A DNA stretch of 24,963 nt from NCBI GenBank assembly GCA_937892655.1, contig CALBJC010000110.1, forward strand, positions 1-24,963, given 5' to 3'. Source of the stretch: an uncultured Clostridia bacterium. GTDB taxonomy: Bacteria > Bacillota > Clostridia > Oscillospirales > Ruminococcaceae. Shown here piece by piece: positions 6,432 through 14,415 of the stretch; positions within the stretch are counted from its first letter, which is position 1, and every line of letters starts with the position of its first letter. A program made the translations under genes and the position numbers. Below the pieces are notes generated by a model. The model saw nothing but the letters and a program-made list of their open reading frames with translations, was not told the DNA's origin and ran no database searches.

Positions 6432-8459
6432 ATGAGGCTTTCAGACAACATCAACTACTTAAAGGGCGTTGGTCCTGCAAGAGCACAGCTTTATTCAAAG
6501 CTTGGCATTAATACAATTTACGACCTTCTGCATCATTTTCCACGCTCATATACTGACCTTTCATCTCCTGTATACATTTCGCAGGCGATACTTGATGAAT
6601 ACAACACTATCTGCGTCACTATCGAGAGAAAATATGGTGTTATAAGAGTCAGAAAGGGTCTTGATATTTACAAGGCTACAGCCTATGATGAATCAGGCGA
6701 GATAACTATTGTTTTATTCAACAACGAATATCTTTTTGCTGCACTAAAAGAGGGCGAAACTTACTATCTCAACGGCAAGATTACAGGTAATTTTGTAAAC
6801 AGAGAAATAGGCTCCCCTATTGTTTTAAAAGCAGACAGCGAAAGCAAAATCCTGCCAAACTATCCGCTTACTGACAAGCTGACAAATCAGATGGTAAGAA
6901 ATCATATCAAATCTGCTTTTTCGGTTTTAGATACTGAGTTGCCTGAGGTTTTGCCAAAGTGGCTTATGCAAAAATATAATCTCTGCGCATTGAGGTATGC
7001 CCTTGAGATGATTCATTTTCCTAAAAATGAAGAGGATATAAAAAGGGCAAGATACCGTCTTGCGTTTGATGAACTTTTGAATTTACAGCTAGGGCTTATT
7101 ATGCTCAAAAATGGCAGCCGTGAGCTTACGGGCGCTAATATGAAAAATATCGCTATCGATGAGTTTTATTCTTCCCTGCCGTTTGAGCTTACAAACGCTC
7201 AAAAGAGAGCTATAGCAGAATGCTGTAATGATATGTGCCACGAATATCCGATGAACAGACTTGTTCAGGGCGATGTGGGCTCAGGTAAAACTGCAGTTGC
7301 GGCGGCTTGCTGCTTTTTTGCTCATAAAAACGGCTTTCAGTCAGCGCTTATGGCGCCTACTGAAATACTTGCATCTCAGCATTACAAAACGCTTGAGAGC
7401 TTTTTAAATCCGCTTGGTGTTAAGGTAGCGCTTTTAACGGGTTCACTCACTCAAAAGCAGAAAACCGTTTTAAAAGAACAAATCAGGAATGGTGAATATG
7501 ACGTTGTAGTTGGCACTCACGCACTCGTCCAGGATACCACTCAGTTTAAAAACTTAGGACTTGTTATTACAGACGAGCAGCACCGTTTTGGCGTAAAGCA
7601 AAGAGCAACACTGAGCGCTAAGGGCGAAAATCCGCATACGCTTGTAATGTCGGCAACGCCTATTCCAAGAACGATGGCGCTTATCGTTTATGGTGACCTT
7701 GATATTTCAGTTTTAGATGAACTGCCAAAGGGCAGACAGCCTATAGAAACCTTTGCTGTTTTAGGCAAGATCAGAACACGTGCCTACAGCTTTATCAAGG
7801 ACAGGCTCGAAGAAGGCAGGCAGGGTTATATCGTCTGCCCGATGATTGATGAAAACGAGATGGATTTAAAGAGCGTTACCGAATATGCAAAAGAGCTTGA
7901 AAAATATTTTCTTGGCTTCAATATCGGCGTTTTACACGGCAAGCTAAAGCCTGCGCAGAAGGATCAGATCATGCTCGATTTTAAAAATCAGAAAATCGAT
8001 CTTTTGGTTTCAACAACTGTTGTTGAGGTTGGAGTTGACGTGCCTAACGCTGTAATTATTCTGATTGAAAATGCAGAAAGATTTGGTCTTTCACAGCTTC
8101 ATCAGCTAAGAGGCAGAGTTGGCAGAGGCGACGCTAAGAGCTATTGCATTTTAGTAACTGACAACAACTCCCCTGAATGTGCACAGCGATTAAAGCTGAT
8201 GACAAAAACCAACGATGGCTTTGTTATCTCGCAGTATGACTTAAAGCTGAGAGGTCCAGGCGATTTCTTTGGCGCAAGACAGCACGGTCTGCCGCAGATG
8301 AAGGTAGCAGATTTAGTAAACGACCTTGAGCTTTTGAAGATAACCAGACAATGCGCTGAACATATTCTGACTATGGACAAGGATTTATCAAGAGAAGAAA
8401 ACCGACTTTTAAAAAGGTCTGTTGACATTCTTTTTAATTCAGACAACGCAATGAACTAA
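6432..8459 (+). CDS. recG: ATP-dependent DNA helicase RecG
   Basis: RecG is a double-stranded DNA translocase that reverses stalled replication forks and processes recombination intermediates. At 675 residues it has the full family length. The N-terminal wedge and OB-fold region (about 1-230) begins with LKGVGPARAQLYSKLGI, the conserved helix-hairpin-like start. Helicase motifs follow: Walker A GDVGSGKT (280-287), Ia APTE (308-311), the DEQH box (381-384, with HRFGVKQR), motif III SATPIP (407-412), and motif VI QLRGRVGRG near residue 560. The C-terminal part contains LKLRGPGDFFGARQHGLP, the RecG wedge-contacting signature. AAGGAG lies nine bases before the ATG. It is co-transcribed with the HAD gene and probably the MFS gene nine bases downstream. 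Confidence 0.97.
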   Translation: MRLSDNINYLKGVGPARAQLYSKLGINTIYDLLHHFPRSYTDLSSPVYISQAILDEYNTICVTIERKYGVIRVRKGLDIYKATAYDESGEITIVLFNNEYLFAALKEGETYYLNGKITGNFVNREIGSPIVLKADSESKILPNYPLTDKLTNQMVRNHIKSAFSVLDTELPEVLPKWLMQKYNLCALRYALEMIHFPKNEEDIKRARYRLAFDELLNLQLGLIMLKNGSRELTGANMKNIAIDEFYSSLPFELTNAQKRAIAECCNDMCHEYPMNRLVQGDVGSGKTAVAAACCFFAHKNGFQSALMAPTEILASQHYKTLESFLNPLGVKVALLTGSLTQKQKTVLKEQIRNGEYDVVVGTHALVQDTTQFKNLGLVITDEQHRFGVKQRATLSAKGENPHTLVMSATPIPRTMALIVYGDLDISVLDELPKGRQPIETFAVLGKIRTRAYSFIKDRLEEGRQGYIVCPMIDENEMDLKSVTEYAKELEKYFLGFNIGVLHGKLKPAQKDQIMLDFKNQKIDLLVSTTVVEVGVDVPNAVIILIENAERFGLSQLHQLRGRVGRGDAKSYCILVTDNNSPECAQRLKLMTKTNDGFVISQYDLKLRGPGDFFGARQHGLPQMKVADLVNDLELLKITRQCAEHILTMDKDLSREENRLLKRSVDILFNSDNAMN

Positions 8460-8468
8460 GGAAAAGCT

Positions 8469-9650
8469 ATGAAAAACTATAAGAGCACTATTGTTGCCTG
8501 CTTTGTAGGATACATTGTTCAGGCTATTGTAAATAATTTTATACCACTTTTATTTCTGACATTTCAGAAAAGCTATGACATCGAGCTTTCAAAAATCACA
8601 ATGCTTATCACCTTCAACTTTGGTATTCAGCTGTTAGTTGATATGATATGCCCGTCATTTGTTGATAAAATCGGCTACAGGGTATCTATGGTTTTAGCCC
8701 ACGTATTTTCAGCCGCAGGGCTTATCTCTCTGACTATTCTGCCAAGTATCATGGACCCGTTTGCAGGGCTTTTCTTATCGGTTGTAATCTACGCTGTGGG
8801 CGGTGGCTTGCTTGAAGTTCTGGTAAGCCCTGTTGTAGAGGCCTGCCCTACCGATAACAAAGAAAAGGCAATGAGCCTTCTACATTCATTCTACTGCTGG
8901 GGACACGTTGGCGTTGTTTTGCTCTCAACCCTTTTCTTCTTTATTTTCGGCATTGAAAACTGGAAGATAATGGCGGTTATATGGGCGTTAGTACCTGCTG
9001 TAAACGCAATAGTTTTCACAAGAGTGCCTATCAATCATCTGATCGAAGAGGGTCAGAAGAGTATGACGCTCACAGAGCTTTTGAAAAACAAGGTTTTCTG
9101 GGTTATGCTTTTGATGATGATTTGCGCGGGCGCAAGTGAGCAGGCAGTAAGCCAGTGGGCTTCAACGCTCGCAGAGCTTGGTCTTGGCGTTTCAAAGGCT
9201 GTAGGCGATCTGGCAGGACCTATGCTGTTTGCAATTTTTATGGGTACATCGAGATTTATCTACGGAAAATACGGCGACAAGATTAAGCTTGAAAGCTTTA
9301 TGATTATAAGCGCTCTGCTTTGTATCTTCTCATATCTTTTGATTGCGCTCTGTCCTGTTTCGTTTGTTGGGTTTATCGGCTGTGCGATATGCGGCTTTTC
9401 TGTTGGCATTATGTGGCCGGGTACATTCTCAACAGCTTCTGTTTCGCTCAAAAACGGTGGCACTTTACTGTTTGCGCTGTTAGCGCTAGGCGGTGACCTC
9501 GGCTGCAGCGGCGGTCCTACCTTTGTAGGACTTATTTCAAGCTTATTCTCTGATAATTTAAAAAGCGGAATACTTCTTGCAGTTATATTCCCACTACTTA
9601 TGATTTTAGGAATTTATCTGAATAAGAAGATTAAGGCAAAAACTCAATAA
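8469..9650 (+). CDS. MFS transporter
   Basis: This 393-residue membrane protein has about 12 hydrophobic segments in two halves separated by a charged loop near residues 190-210 (IEEGQKSMTLTELLKNKVF), as in the major facilitator superfamily. The loop after the second segment (PSFVDKIGYRVSMVLAHVFS) matches the family signature D-x-x-G-x-R, and FIYGKYGDKI is the equivalent in the second half. The sequence is closest in feel to sugar-type MFS permeases (FucP-like), but no substrate can be assigned. The ATG follows AAGGAAA nine bases after recG, so it is probably the last gene of that operon. A strong terminator follows immediately. Confidence 0.85.
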   Translation: MKNYKSTIVACFVGYIVQAIVNNFIPLLFLTFQKSYDIELSKITMLITFNFGIQLLVDMICPSFVDKIGYRVSMVLAHVFSAAGLISLTILPSIMDPFAGLFLSVVIYAVGGGLLEVLVSPVVEACPTDNKEKAMSLLHSFYCWGHVGVVLLSTLFFFIFGIENWKIMAVIWALVPAVNAIVFTRVPINHLIEEGQKSMTLTELLKNKVFWVMLLMMICAGASEQAVSQWASTLAELGLGVSKAVGDLAGPMLFAIFMGTSRFIYGKYGDKIKLESFMIISALLCIFSYLLIALCPVSFVGFIGCAICGFSVGIMWPGTFSTASVSLKNGGTLLFALLALGGDLGCSGGPTFVGLISSLFSDNLKSGILLAVIFPLLMILGIYLNKKIKAKTQ

Positions 9651-9656
9651 AAAGCT

Positions 9657-9687
9657 AAAGCCCGTGAAGGAGTTCTTCACGGGCTTT
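9657..9687 (+). terminator. terminator after the MFS gene
   Basis: A 13-bp perfect stem AAAGCCCGTGAAG (9657-9669) with CTTCACGGGCTTT (9675-9687) and a 5-nt loop follows the MFS stop by six bases. It also faces the convergent gene ending at 9709 and can act on both strands. Its core stem recurs in the pepT terminator. Confidence 0.9.
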
Positions 9688-9708
9688 ATTATATACAAAA
9701 AGGTTTGT

Positions 9709-10521
9709 TTAGTTTTCAGTGCTTTCAATAATTCTATAAACTTTTTCTGACCAATCCCATATATCTTTACAATCATTTTCAACATAGATTGTTTTATCTA
9801 TCAATCTGCTTGGTATATGCTGTTCAAGAGTTACTTTTAATTTCATTGGTACAACTATCCTGTAAACCCAATCATCAAGAATAAGCGAATCTTTGATTTT
9901 GATAGGTAAAACTCCGTCATTAATAGCATTAGGGTGTGTTTGTAATTGGTCATACTTAAAATAGAATCTAACACCTGGGTTAAAATCAACACTTAGATCA
10001 TCTTCATTTGGGAATCTTCCCAAACTACGTTCCATAACCAATCTGTCTCCTGCCTGACAATTTCCCCACGAAAACATAATATATTCAAAATAATCCGCAG
10101 GATCTTTTGCAGCGTTTCGTTTTTCGCTCATCAATACTTCTACAGGAACCTGACGTGCATTTAACGCAGATAAAAGTGTACCGCTCTGAAAAATCTTTAC
10201 AGCATTTTCGCACGAGGTTGTATGACATACATATTCAGTAACGCAACCTTTTCTGTAAGGGCAAGCAGTACATTCCGTCAACAATTTAGGACAAGGTACA
10301 GATAAATAGTTTTCTTTATGTTCAATGCCACAAAGAATAAACTGCAATATTCTTTCTTCACACTCTATATCACATTTTCTTCCGTATTTCTTTTCGTATT
10401 CTATGAATTCAATAATGGTTCGGATTTCCCAATCAGATATTTGCGGATAATTAGAAAGATTCTTATAAAACACGCCGTCCCATACTTCAGTACAATCAAA
10501 TTTTCCAATCTTAATCAGCAT
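9709..10521 (-). CDS. uncharacterised Cys-cluster protein, possible ADP-ribosyltransferase-like
   Basis: This 270-residue soluble protein is not one I can name. A cysteine cluster occupies residues 77-93: Cys77-x6-Cys84-x2-Cys87-x5-Cys93 (CTACPYRKGC), suited to a zinc or iron-sulfur site. It is followed directly by VCHTTSCENAVKIFQSGTLL (about 98-117). That H-T-[TS]-x-x-N-A-x-x-I-x-x-G-x-L layout is reminiscent of the first NAD-binding strand and helix of DarT- or KptA-like ADP-ribosyltransferase folds. The central part contains EKRNAAKDPADYFEYIMFSW, GDRLVMERSLGR and DWVYRIVVP. There is no membrane segment or signal peptide. It has a strong private promoter, a GGTG-type ribosome site and a shared terminator, so it looks monocistronic. 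The transferase idea is inference from pattern only. Confidence 0.75.
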   Translation of the reverse strand: MLIKIGKFDCTEVWDGVFYKNLSNYPQISDWEIRTIIEFIEYEKKYGRKCDIECEERILQFILCGIEHKENYLSVPCPKLLTECTACPYRKGCVTEYVCHTTSCENAVKIFQSGTLLSALNARQVPVEVLMSEKRNAAKDPADYFEYIMFSWGNCQAGDRLVMERSLGRFPNEDDLSVDFNPGVRFYFKYDQLQTHPNAINDGVLPIKIKDSLILDDWVYRIVVPMKLKVTLEQHIPSRLIDKTIYVENDCKDIWDWSEKVYRIIESTEN

Positions 10522-10560
10522 ATAATCACCACGTCATACTCTTGTTTTATCATCTTGTTG

Positions 10561-10589
10561 ATTATACCAAATCCTTGTTGTAAAGTCAA
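10561..10589 (-). promoter_or_regulatory. promoter of the Cys-cluster protein gene
   Basis: On the minus strand TTGACT (10584-10589), a 17-bp spacer and an extended -10 TGGTATAAT (TATAAT at 10561-10566). The -35 region is flanked by 7-bp inverted arms TGTAAAG/CTTTACA (10579-10585 and 10600-10606) that reach into the end of ytaF. Confidence 0.8.
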
Positions 10590-10601
10590 ACGAATACAGC
10601 T

Positions 10602-11177
10602 TTACATTATCATTAAAATCGCCAGAACAAAAAGTATTATTCCGCTGAGGTTTCCGAGCTTTTTATATGCGAGTTCTGACAGCTTTACCCCGATTATCAG
10701 AAGTAAAATGCCGAGTATGAATGATAGCAGAATACTTATTATTTTTGATGACAATGTCAATGAAATTCCTGCGCTCAGCCCAACACTTAGTGAGTCGGCT
10801 GACAGTAAAAGCGATAGCAAAACTGCCTCTTTGGGTGAGAGGATTTTTGAGTTATCCTTATCAGCTTTTGTTTTATCTACAAACACATCAAACAAGTAGG
10901 GCTTTTTTCTGACACTACGCACCTTTTCTTTTAGCTTATCACCGAAAAGGCTTAAAAATGCTATAACAAAAAGCAGAAAACCGCTTATGACAGACGCATT
11001 TTCTACAGGCGGCAAAAGCTCGCATAAGTAAAGCCCCACGCCTAAAAACAAAGTATTTACAAACGAAATCAGTATAACTGACAGCTTTTCAAATCTTATA
11101 TTTTTTACACTCATTGAAGCTGACATAGCAAAGCTATCAACGCATACGGCTAATGCCAGCAGAATAATATCAAGCAT
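10602..11177 (-). CDS. ytaF: sporulation membrane protein YtaF (MntP-like)
   Basis: This 191-residue protein has six hydrophobic segments in two related halves, each with an Asp-Ser motif inside the membrane (AVCVDSFAMSASM at about 11-22, and LLSADSLSVGLSAG in the second half). This is the MntP/LysE-like fold. The central loop carries LFDVFVDKTKADKDNSK, close to the YtaF-specific D-V-F-x-D-P-x-K-A-D-x-D-x-S-G loop, followed by I-L-S-x-K-E-A. YtaF is linked to sporulation by its name and expression in Bacillus; its transported ion, if any, is unproven. AAGGAGAAAAGGT precedes the ATG. A TATAAT lies at the right distance but has no clear -35, so readthrough from pepT is possible. No terminator separates it from the next minus-strand promoter. 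Confidence 0.88.
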   Translation of the reverse strand: MLDIILLALAVCVDSFAMSASMSVKNIRFEKLSVILISFVNTLFLGVGLYLCELLPPVENASVISGFLLFVIAFLSLFGDKLKEKVRSVRKKPYLFDVFVDKTKADKDNSKILSPKEAVLLSLLLSADSLSVGLSAGISLTLSSKIISILLSFILGILLLIIGVKLSELAYKKLGNLSGIILFVLAILMIM

Positions 11178-11212
11178 ACCTTTTCTCCTTATAGTGCTTT
11201 GATATTATATGC

Positions 11213-11241
11213 AAAAAAGCCCGTGAAGGTTTTTCACGGGC
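11213..11241 (-). terminator. terminator of pepT
   Basis: Stem GCCCGTGAA (11219-11227) pairs with TTCACGGGC (11233-11241) across a 5-nt loop, and the minus strand then runs into TTTTTT. It stands between pepT and ytaF. The arms match those of the terminator at 9657-9687. Confidence 0.88.
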
Positions 11242-11248
11242 ACTTTTA

Positions 11249-12454
11249 TTACTTTGAAAGCTCTATTATAACTTCAACCATTTTCTCCATTGCTTCAACT
11301 GATACAAACTCATGGATACTGTGTGCATTCATATCACCTGTTGAAAGGTTAGGGCAAGGCAGGCCCTCGTAAGAAAGGCGTGCGCCATCTGTACCGCCTC
11401 TTATCGGCACAACATTCGACACTACCCCTACCTTTTCCATAGCAGCCTTTGCGTTATCGATAAGATACATATGAGGCTCTATTTTTTCCTTCATATTGTA
11501 GTAGCTATCCTTGATTTCAAGCTCAAAGGTATTTTCGCCATAAATGCTATTGAGATAAGCTATAGTATTTTTTATAAACTCTTTTCTTGCTTCAAACTTT
11601 TCTCTGTCGTGGTCACGGATAATCATCTGCACTAATGCGCCGCTTTCATTACCCGAAATATCACTGACATGGTAAAAGCCTTCATAGCCTTCTGTTGTTG
11701 CAGGGGTCTGGCTTTCAGGGAGAAGAGAAATAAACTTATTTGCCATCAAAACTGCATTTTTCATCTTATTCTTTGCAGCACCCGGGTGAATGTTTATACC
11801 GTTCACCTTGATTTTAGCGCCAGCCGCATTGAAGTTTTCATACTCGATTTCGCCAAGCTCACCGCCATCAACTGTATAAGCCTCTTTAGCAGCAAAGATT
11901 TCAAACGGAAATCTGTCAGCACCACAGCCGATTTCTTCATCGGGAGTGATACAAACCGCGAGCGCTCTGTGTGAAACCTCAGGGTTATTTACAAGATACT
12001 CGCAGGCTGTGAAGATTTCTGCAACGCCCGCTTTATCGTCGCCGCCAAGCAAGGTTGAGCCATCTGTCACAACAAGGCTCTGACCGATAAATCTGTCAAG
12101 GTATGGGAAATTTTTAGTTGTAAGAGTAGCAGATGGAAGATTTATATCTCCGCCCTCATACTTTATAACCGATGGCTTTACATTTTCGCCCGTAACATCA
12201 GGCGCTGTATCCATATGAGCGATAAAGCCAAGTGCTTTCTCCCCTTCTCTGCCCTTTGAAGCAGGCAAAAAGCCGTAAACATAGCCGTTTTCATCTAAAA
12301 CTACATTTTCAAGACCGATAGCCTTGAGTTCTTCTGCTAAATCCTTTGCAAGAACAAGCTGTTTTGCGGTACTTGGAAAAGTGGAGCTGTTTTCATCAGA
12401 CTGAGTATCATATTTTACATACTTTAAAAATCTCTCTAAAACGTTCATTGACAT
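11249..12454 (-). CDS. pepT: peptidase T, tripeptide aminopeptidase
   Basis: PepT is a cytoplasmic M20-family zinc aminopeptidase that removes the N-terminal residue from tripeptides. The 401-residue length is normal. Metal and catalytic positions are visible: His80 and Asp82 in IAHMDTAPD, Asp140 in LLGGDDKAG, Glu173/Glu174 in TPDEEIG, Asp196 in TVDGGELGE, and a C-terminal His in STGDMNAHSIHEF. The signature PIRGGTDGARLSYEGLPCPN near the end is typical of PepT. GAAAGG lies six bases ahead of the ATG at 12454; a second Met two codons later is an alternative. It sits directly downstream of oppA with its own promoter and would act on peptides imported by Opp. Confidence 0.96.
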   Translation of the reverse strand: MSMNVLERFLKYVKYDTQSDENSSTFPSTAKQLVLAKDLAEELKAIGLENVVLDENGYVYGFLPASKGREGEKALGFIAHMDTAPDVTGENVKPSVIKYEGGDINLPSATLTTKNFPYLDRFIGQSLVVTDGSTLLGGDDKAGVAEIFTACEYLVNNPEVSHRALAVCITPDEEIGCGADRFPFEIFAAKEAYTVDGGELGEIEYENFNAAGAKIKVNGINIHPGAAKNKMKNAVLMANKFISLLPESQTPATTEGYEGFYHVSDISGNESGALVQMIIRDHDREKFEARKEFIKNTIAYLNSIYGENTFELEIKDSYYNMKEKIEPHMYLIDNAKAAMEKVGVVSNVVPIRGGTDGARLSYEGLPCPNLSTGDMNAHSIHEFVSVEAMEKMVEVIIELSK

Positions 12455-12487
12455 AAATCCTTTCAGGTTTTCATATTATGTAATACT

Positions 12488-12516
12488 ATTTTACCACACT
12501 TTTTGAAAAAAAGCAA
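12488..12516 (-). promoter_or_regulatory. likely pepT promoter
   Basis: On the minus strand an extended -10 TGGTAAAAT (TAAAAT at 12488-12493) lies 17 bp from a modest -35 TTGCTT (12511-12516). The -35 overlaps the T-tract of the oppA terminator. Confidence 0.55.
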
Positions 12517-12544
12517 AAACCGCAGACAAAAGTCTGCGGTTTTT
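12515..12544 (-). terminator. terminator of the opp operon
   Basis: A 13-bp perfect stem AAAAACCGCAGAC (12515-12527) with GTCTGCGGTTTTT (12532-12544) has a 4-nt loop and a T-run on the minus strand. It stands 31 bp after the oppA stop codon. Confidence 0.92.
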
Positions 12545-12575
12545 AAAAAGAATATTTAAGTTTTAATTATTCAAA

Positions 12576-14354
12576 TTATTCCTTTACTGATGCGTATGTG
12601 AAGTACTTGAAGCCAAGTGGTGTTGTGAAGAAGCCTTCAAGCTTTTCTGAACACATAAAGATATCTGTGTAGTAGTAGATTGGGCAGATAGCGCCTGTTT
12701 CCATAAGGATATCTTCAGCCTGGTGCATAAGATCAAATCTTTCGTTAGCATCTGATGAAGCCTTTACCTGAGCGATAATAGCATCGTATGATTCAGCCCA
12801 TGTCTTGCCGTTGTAGCCAGCAAATTCGCCGTGAGCATCTCTACCGAACTGTGTATCGTTGTTACCTGATTCTGTGATCCACATATCAAGGAATGAGATT
12901 GGGTCGTTGTAGTCGCCGAGCCAACCGTTACGAGCAACTGAGTATTCACCGTTCTTACGTGTGTTTAAGAATGTTGACCATTCCTGAACCTGTACTTCAA
13001 CTGTGATACCGTAGTTACCCCATACCTGCTGGAGGTATGTAGCGATAGCTTCGTGGCCTGAACCTTCGTTTGTGATGTAAACGAGTGTTGGGAAGCCAGC
13101 TGTCTTGTTACCATCCATTGTGAACTTGCCTGATGAAGTTGCAACTTCTGAGAGGAGCTTTACAGCTTCTGCACAGTTAGCTTCGTAATCTTCAGCAGCT
13201 ACACTGTAGTAACCTGAACCGTCACGGTTAACACCGTTGTTATCAATAAATTCTGAACCGTCTGGTTCTGTAAGACCCATAGCTACGAAACCTGCAGCTG
13301 GAACCTGACCAGCCTTACCGATTTCTTCACAAACGTAGTTACGGTCGATAACGAGGCTCAGAGCCTGTCTGATCTTAGCCTTTTCTTCTTCTGTGAAGCC
13401 TTCGAGAGCTGGGTCATTTACGTTGAATGAAACGTAGTATGTACCGAGCTGACCTTCTACATAGAACTGATCCTTGTATTCGCCAGTCTGTAATGAACCG
13501 ATTTCATCGTTTGGAACTGAGTCGATAAAGAGGTATGAACCGTTCTTGTAGTTTGTTAAGAGTGATGAGTCATCTTCGTTGAATGCGAAAATGATCTTGT
13601 CTGATACTACTGTATCAGCAGCGTAGAAGTTCTTGTTCTTTTCAAGAACCATCTGAGCCTGTGTGAATTCTGTTACCTTGTAAGGACCGTTACCGATGTA
13701 TGTATCAGCCTTTGTAGCCCATGCATCACCGTGCTTTTCAATGAGGTCCTGTCTTACAGGCATGTAAGCTGGGAATGCGCAGAGTTCAGCAAAGTATGGA
13801 ACGTCAACTGTCAATACAACAGTGATCTGCTTGCCATCTTCTGAAGCTGTTACATTAAGAGCCTTCTTTTCGCCTACGAGGTTACCTTCGTCATCGTACA
13901 TTGTCTGCATATCTGCATAACCGTCGATAACTTCGAACATGTAGCCGTAGTCAGCACCTGTCATTGGGTCAGCAGCTCTGTTCCAAGCGTATACGAAATC
14001 TGCTGCTGTGAGTTCCTTACCGTCACTCCACTTGAGACCGTCTCTGAGAGTGAATGTGTAAGATGTCATACCATTGTCCATCAATACACCTGTTGGGATT
14101 TCTGTTGCACACTGTGGAGCAAGAACAACCTTGCCGTTTGCATCAGGTTCCCAGCCAACGAGGCCAGTGAAGAGGTGAACAATGTAGCATGCGCCGTCAA
14201 CTGCTGAGTTGAGGGCAGGGTCTACTGAGTCAGGATATGCACCAACGTTGACTACCATTGCGCCTTCGTTGTCATCCTTGCCACATGATGCGAAACACAT
14301 CATACAGCTGAGCATCATTGCTGCTGCGAGCAATAAACTCAATACTTTCTTCAT
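12576..14354 (-). CDS. oppA: oligopeptide ABC transporter substrate-binding lipoprotein OppA
   Basis: OppA captures extracellular oligopeptides and delivers them to the OppBC channel. The 592-residue precursor begins with a lipoprotein signal peptide, MKKVLSLLLAAAMML, ending in CFASCGK with the acylated Cys at residue 24. The mature part is a family-5 solute-binding protein: PDSVDPALNS, YTFTLRDGLKWSDGKELTAADFVYAW (the family signature, in two parts), VETFTQAQMVLEKN-like KVTEFTQAQMVLEKNKNFY, and RQALSLVIDRNYV are all recognisable. AAGGAGG precedes the ATG at ideal distance. It is the last gene of the opp operon, 61 bp after oppF and separated from it by a small hairpin. That is unusual, as the binding protein is often first. 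Peptide specificity is not readable. Confidence 0.95.
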   Translation of the reverse strand: MKKVLSLLLAAAMMLSCMMCFASCGKDDNEGAMVVNVGAYPDSVDPALNSAVDGACYIVHLFTGLVGWEPDANGKVVLAPQCATEIPTGVLMDNGMTSYTFTLRDGLKWSDGKELTAADFVYAWNRAADPMTGADYGYMFEVIDGYADMQTMYDDEGNLVGEKKALNVTASEDGKQITVVLTVDVPYFAELCAFPAYMPVRQDLIEKHGDAWATKADTYIGNGPYKVTEFTQAQMVLEKNKNFYAADTVVSDKIIFAFNEDDSSLLTNYKNGSYLFIDSVPNDEIGSLQTGEYKDQFYVEGQLGTYYVSFNVNDPALEGFTEEEKAKIRQALSLVIDRNYVCEEIGKAGQVPAAGFVAMGLTEPDGSEFIDNNGVNRDGSGYYSVAAEDYEANCAEAVKLLSEVATSSGKFTMDGNKTAGFPTLVYITNEGSGHEAIATYLQQVWGNYGITVEVQVQEWSTFLNTRKNGEYSVARNGWLGDYNDPISFLDMWITESGNNDTQFGRDAHGEFAGYNGKTWAESYDAIIAQVKASSDANERFDLMHQAEDILMETGAICPIYYYTDIFMCSEKLEGFFTTPLGFKYFTYASVKE

Positions 14355-14383
14355 GATATTTTCCTCCTTAGGAATTTAAATAT

Positions 14384-14408
14384 TAAACCCGCCGATTTGC
14401 GGGGTTAA
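14384..14408 (-). promoter_or_regulatory. intercistronic hairpin between oppF and oppA
   Basis: On the minus strand AACCCCGC (99-106 of the 14300-14400s) pairs with GCGGGTT across a short loop, with one bulged C. No T-run follows, so it is not a good terminator. It could block 3'-to-5' decay or processing and let oppA message differ in abundance from oppBCDF. Confidence 0.45.
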
Positions 14409-14415
14409 TTCAGTT

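Noticed and set aside
10318..10899. Long plus-strand open frame of 193 codons
   Set aside because: It runs antisense across the Cys-cluster gene and ytaF and through their intergenic promoter, and has no ribosome site.
11195..11215. TATAAT-like -10 upstream of ytaF
   Set aside because: No -35 is found at usable spacing because that position falls in the pepT terminator stem. I do not call a promoter.
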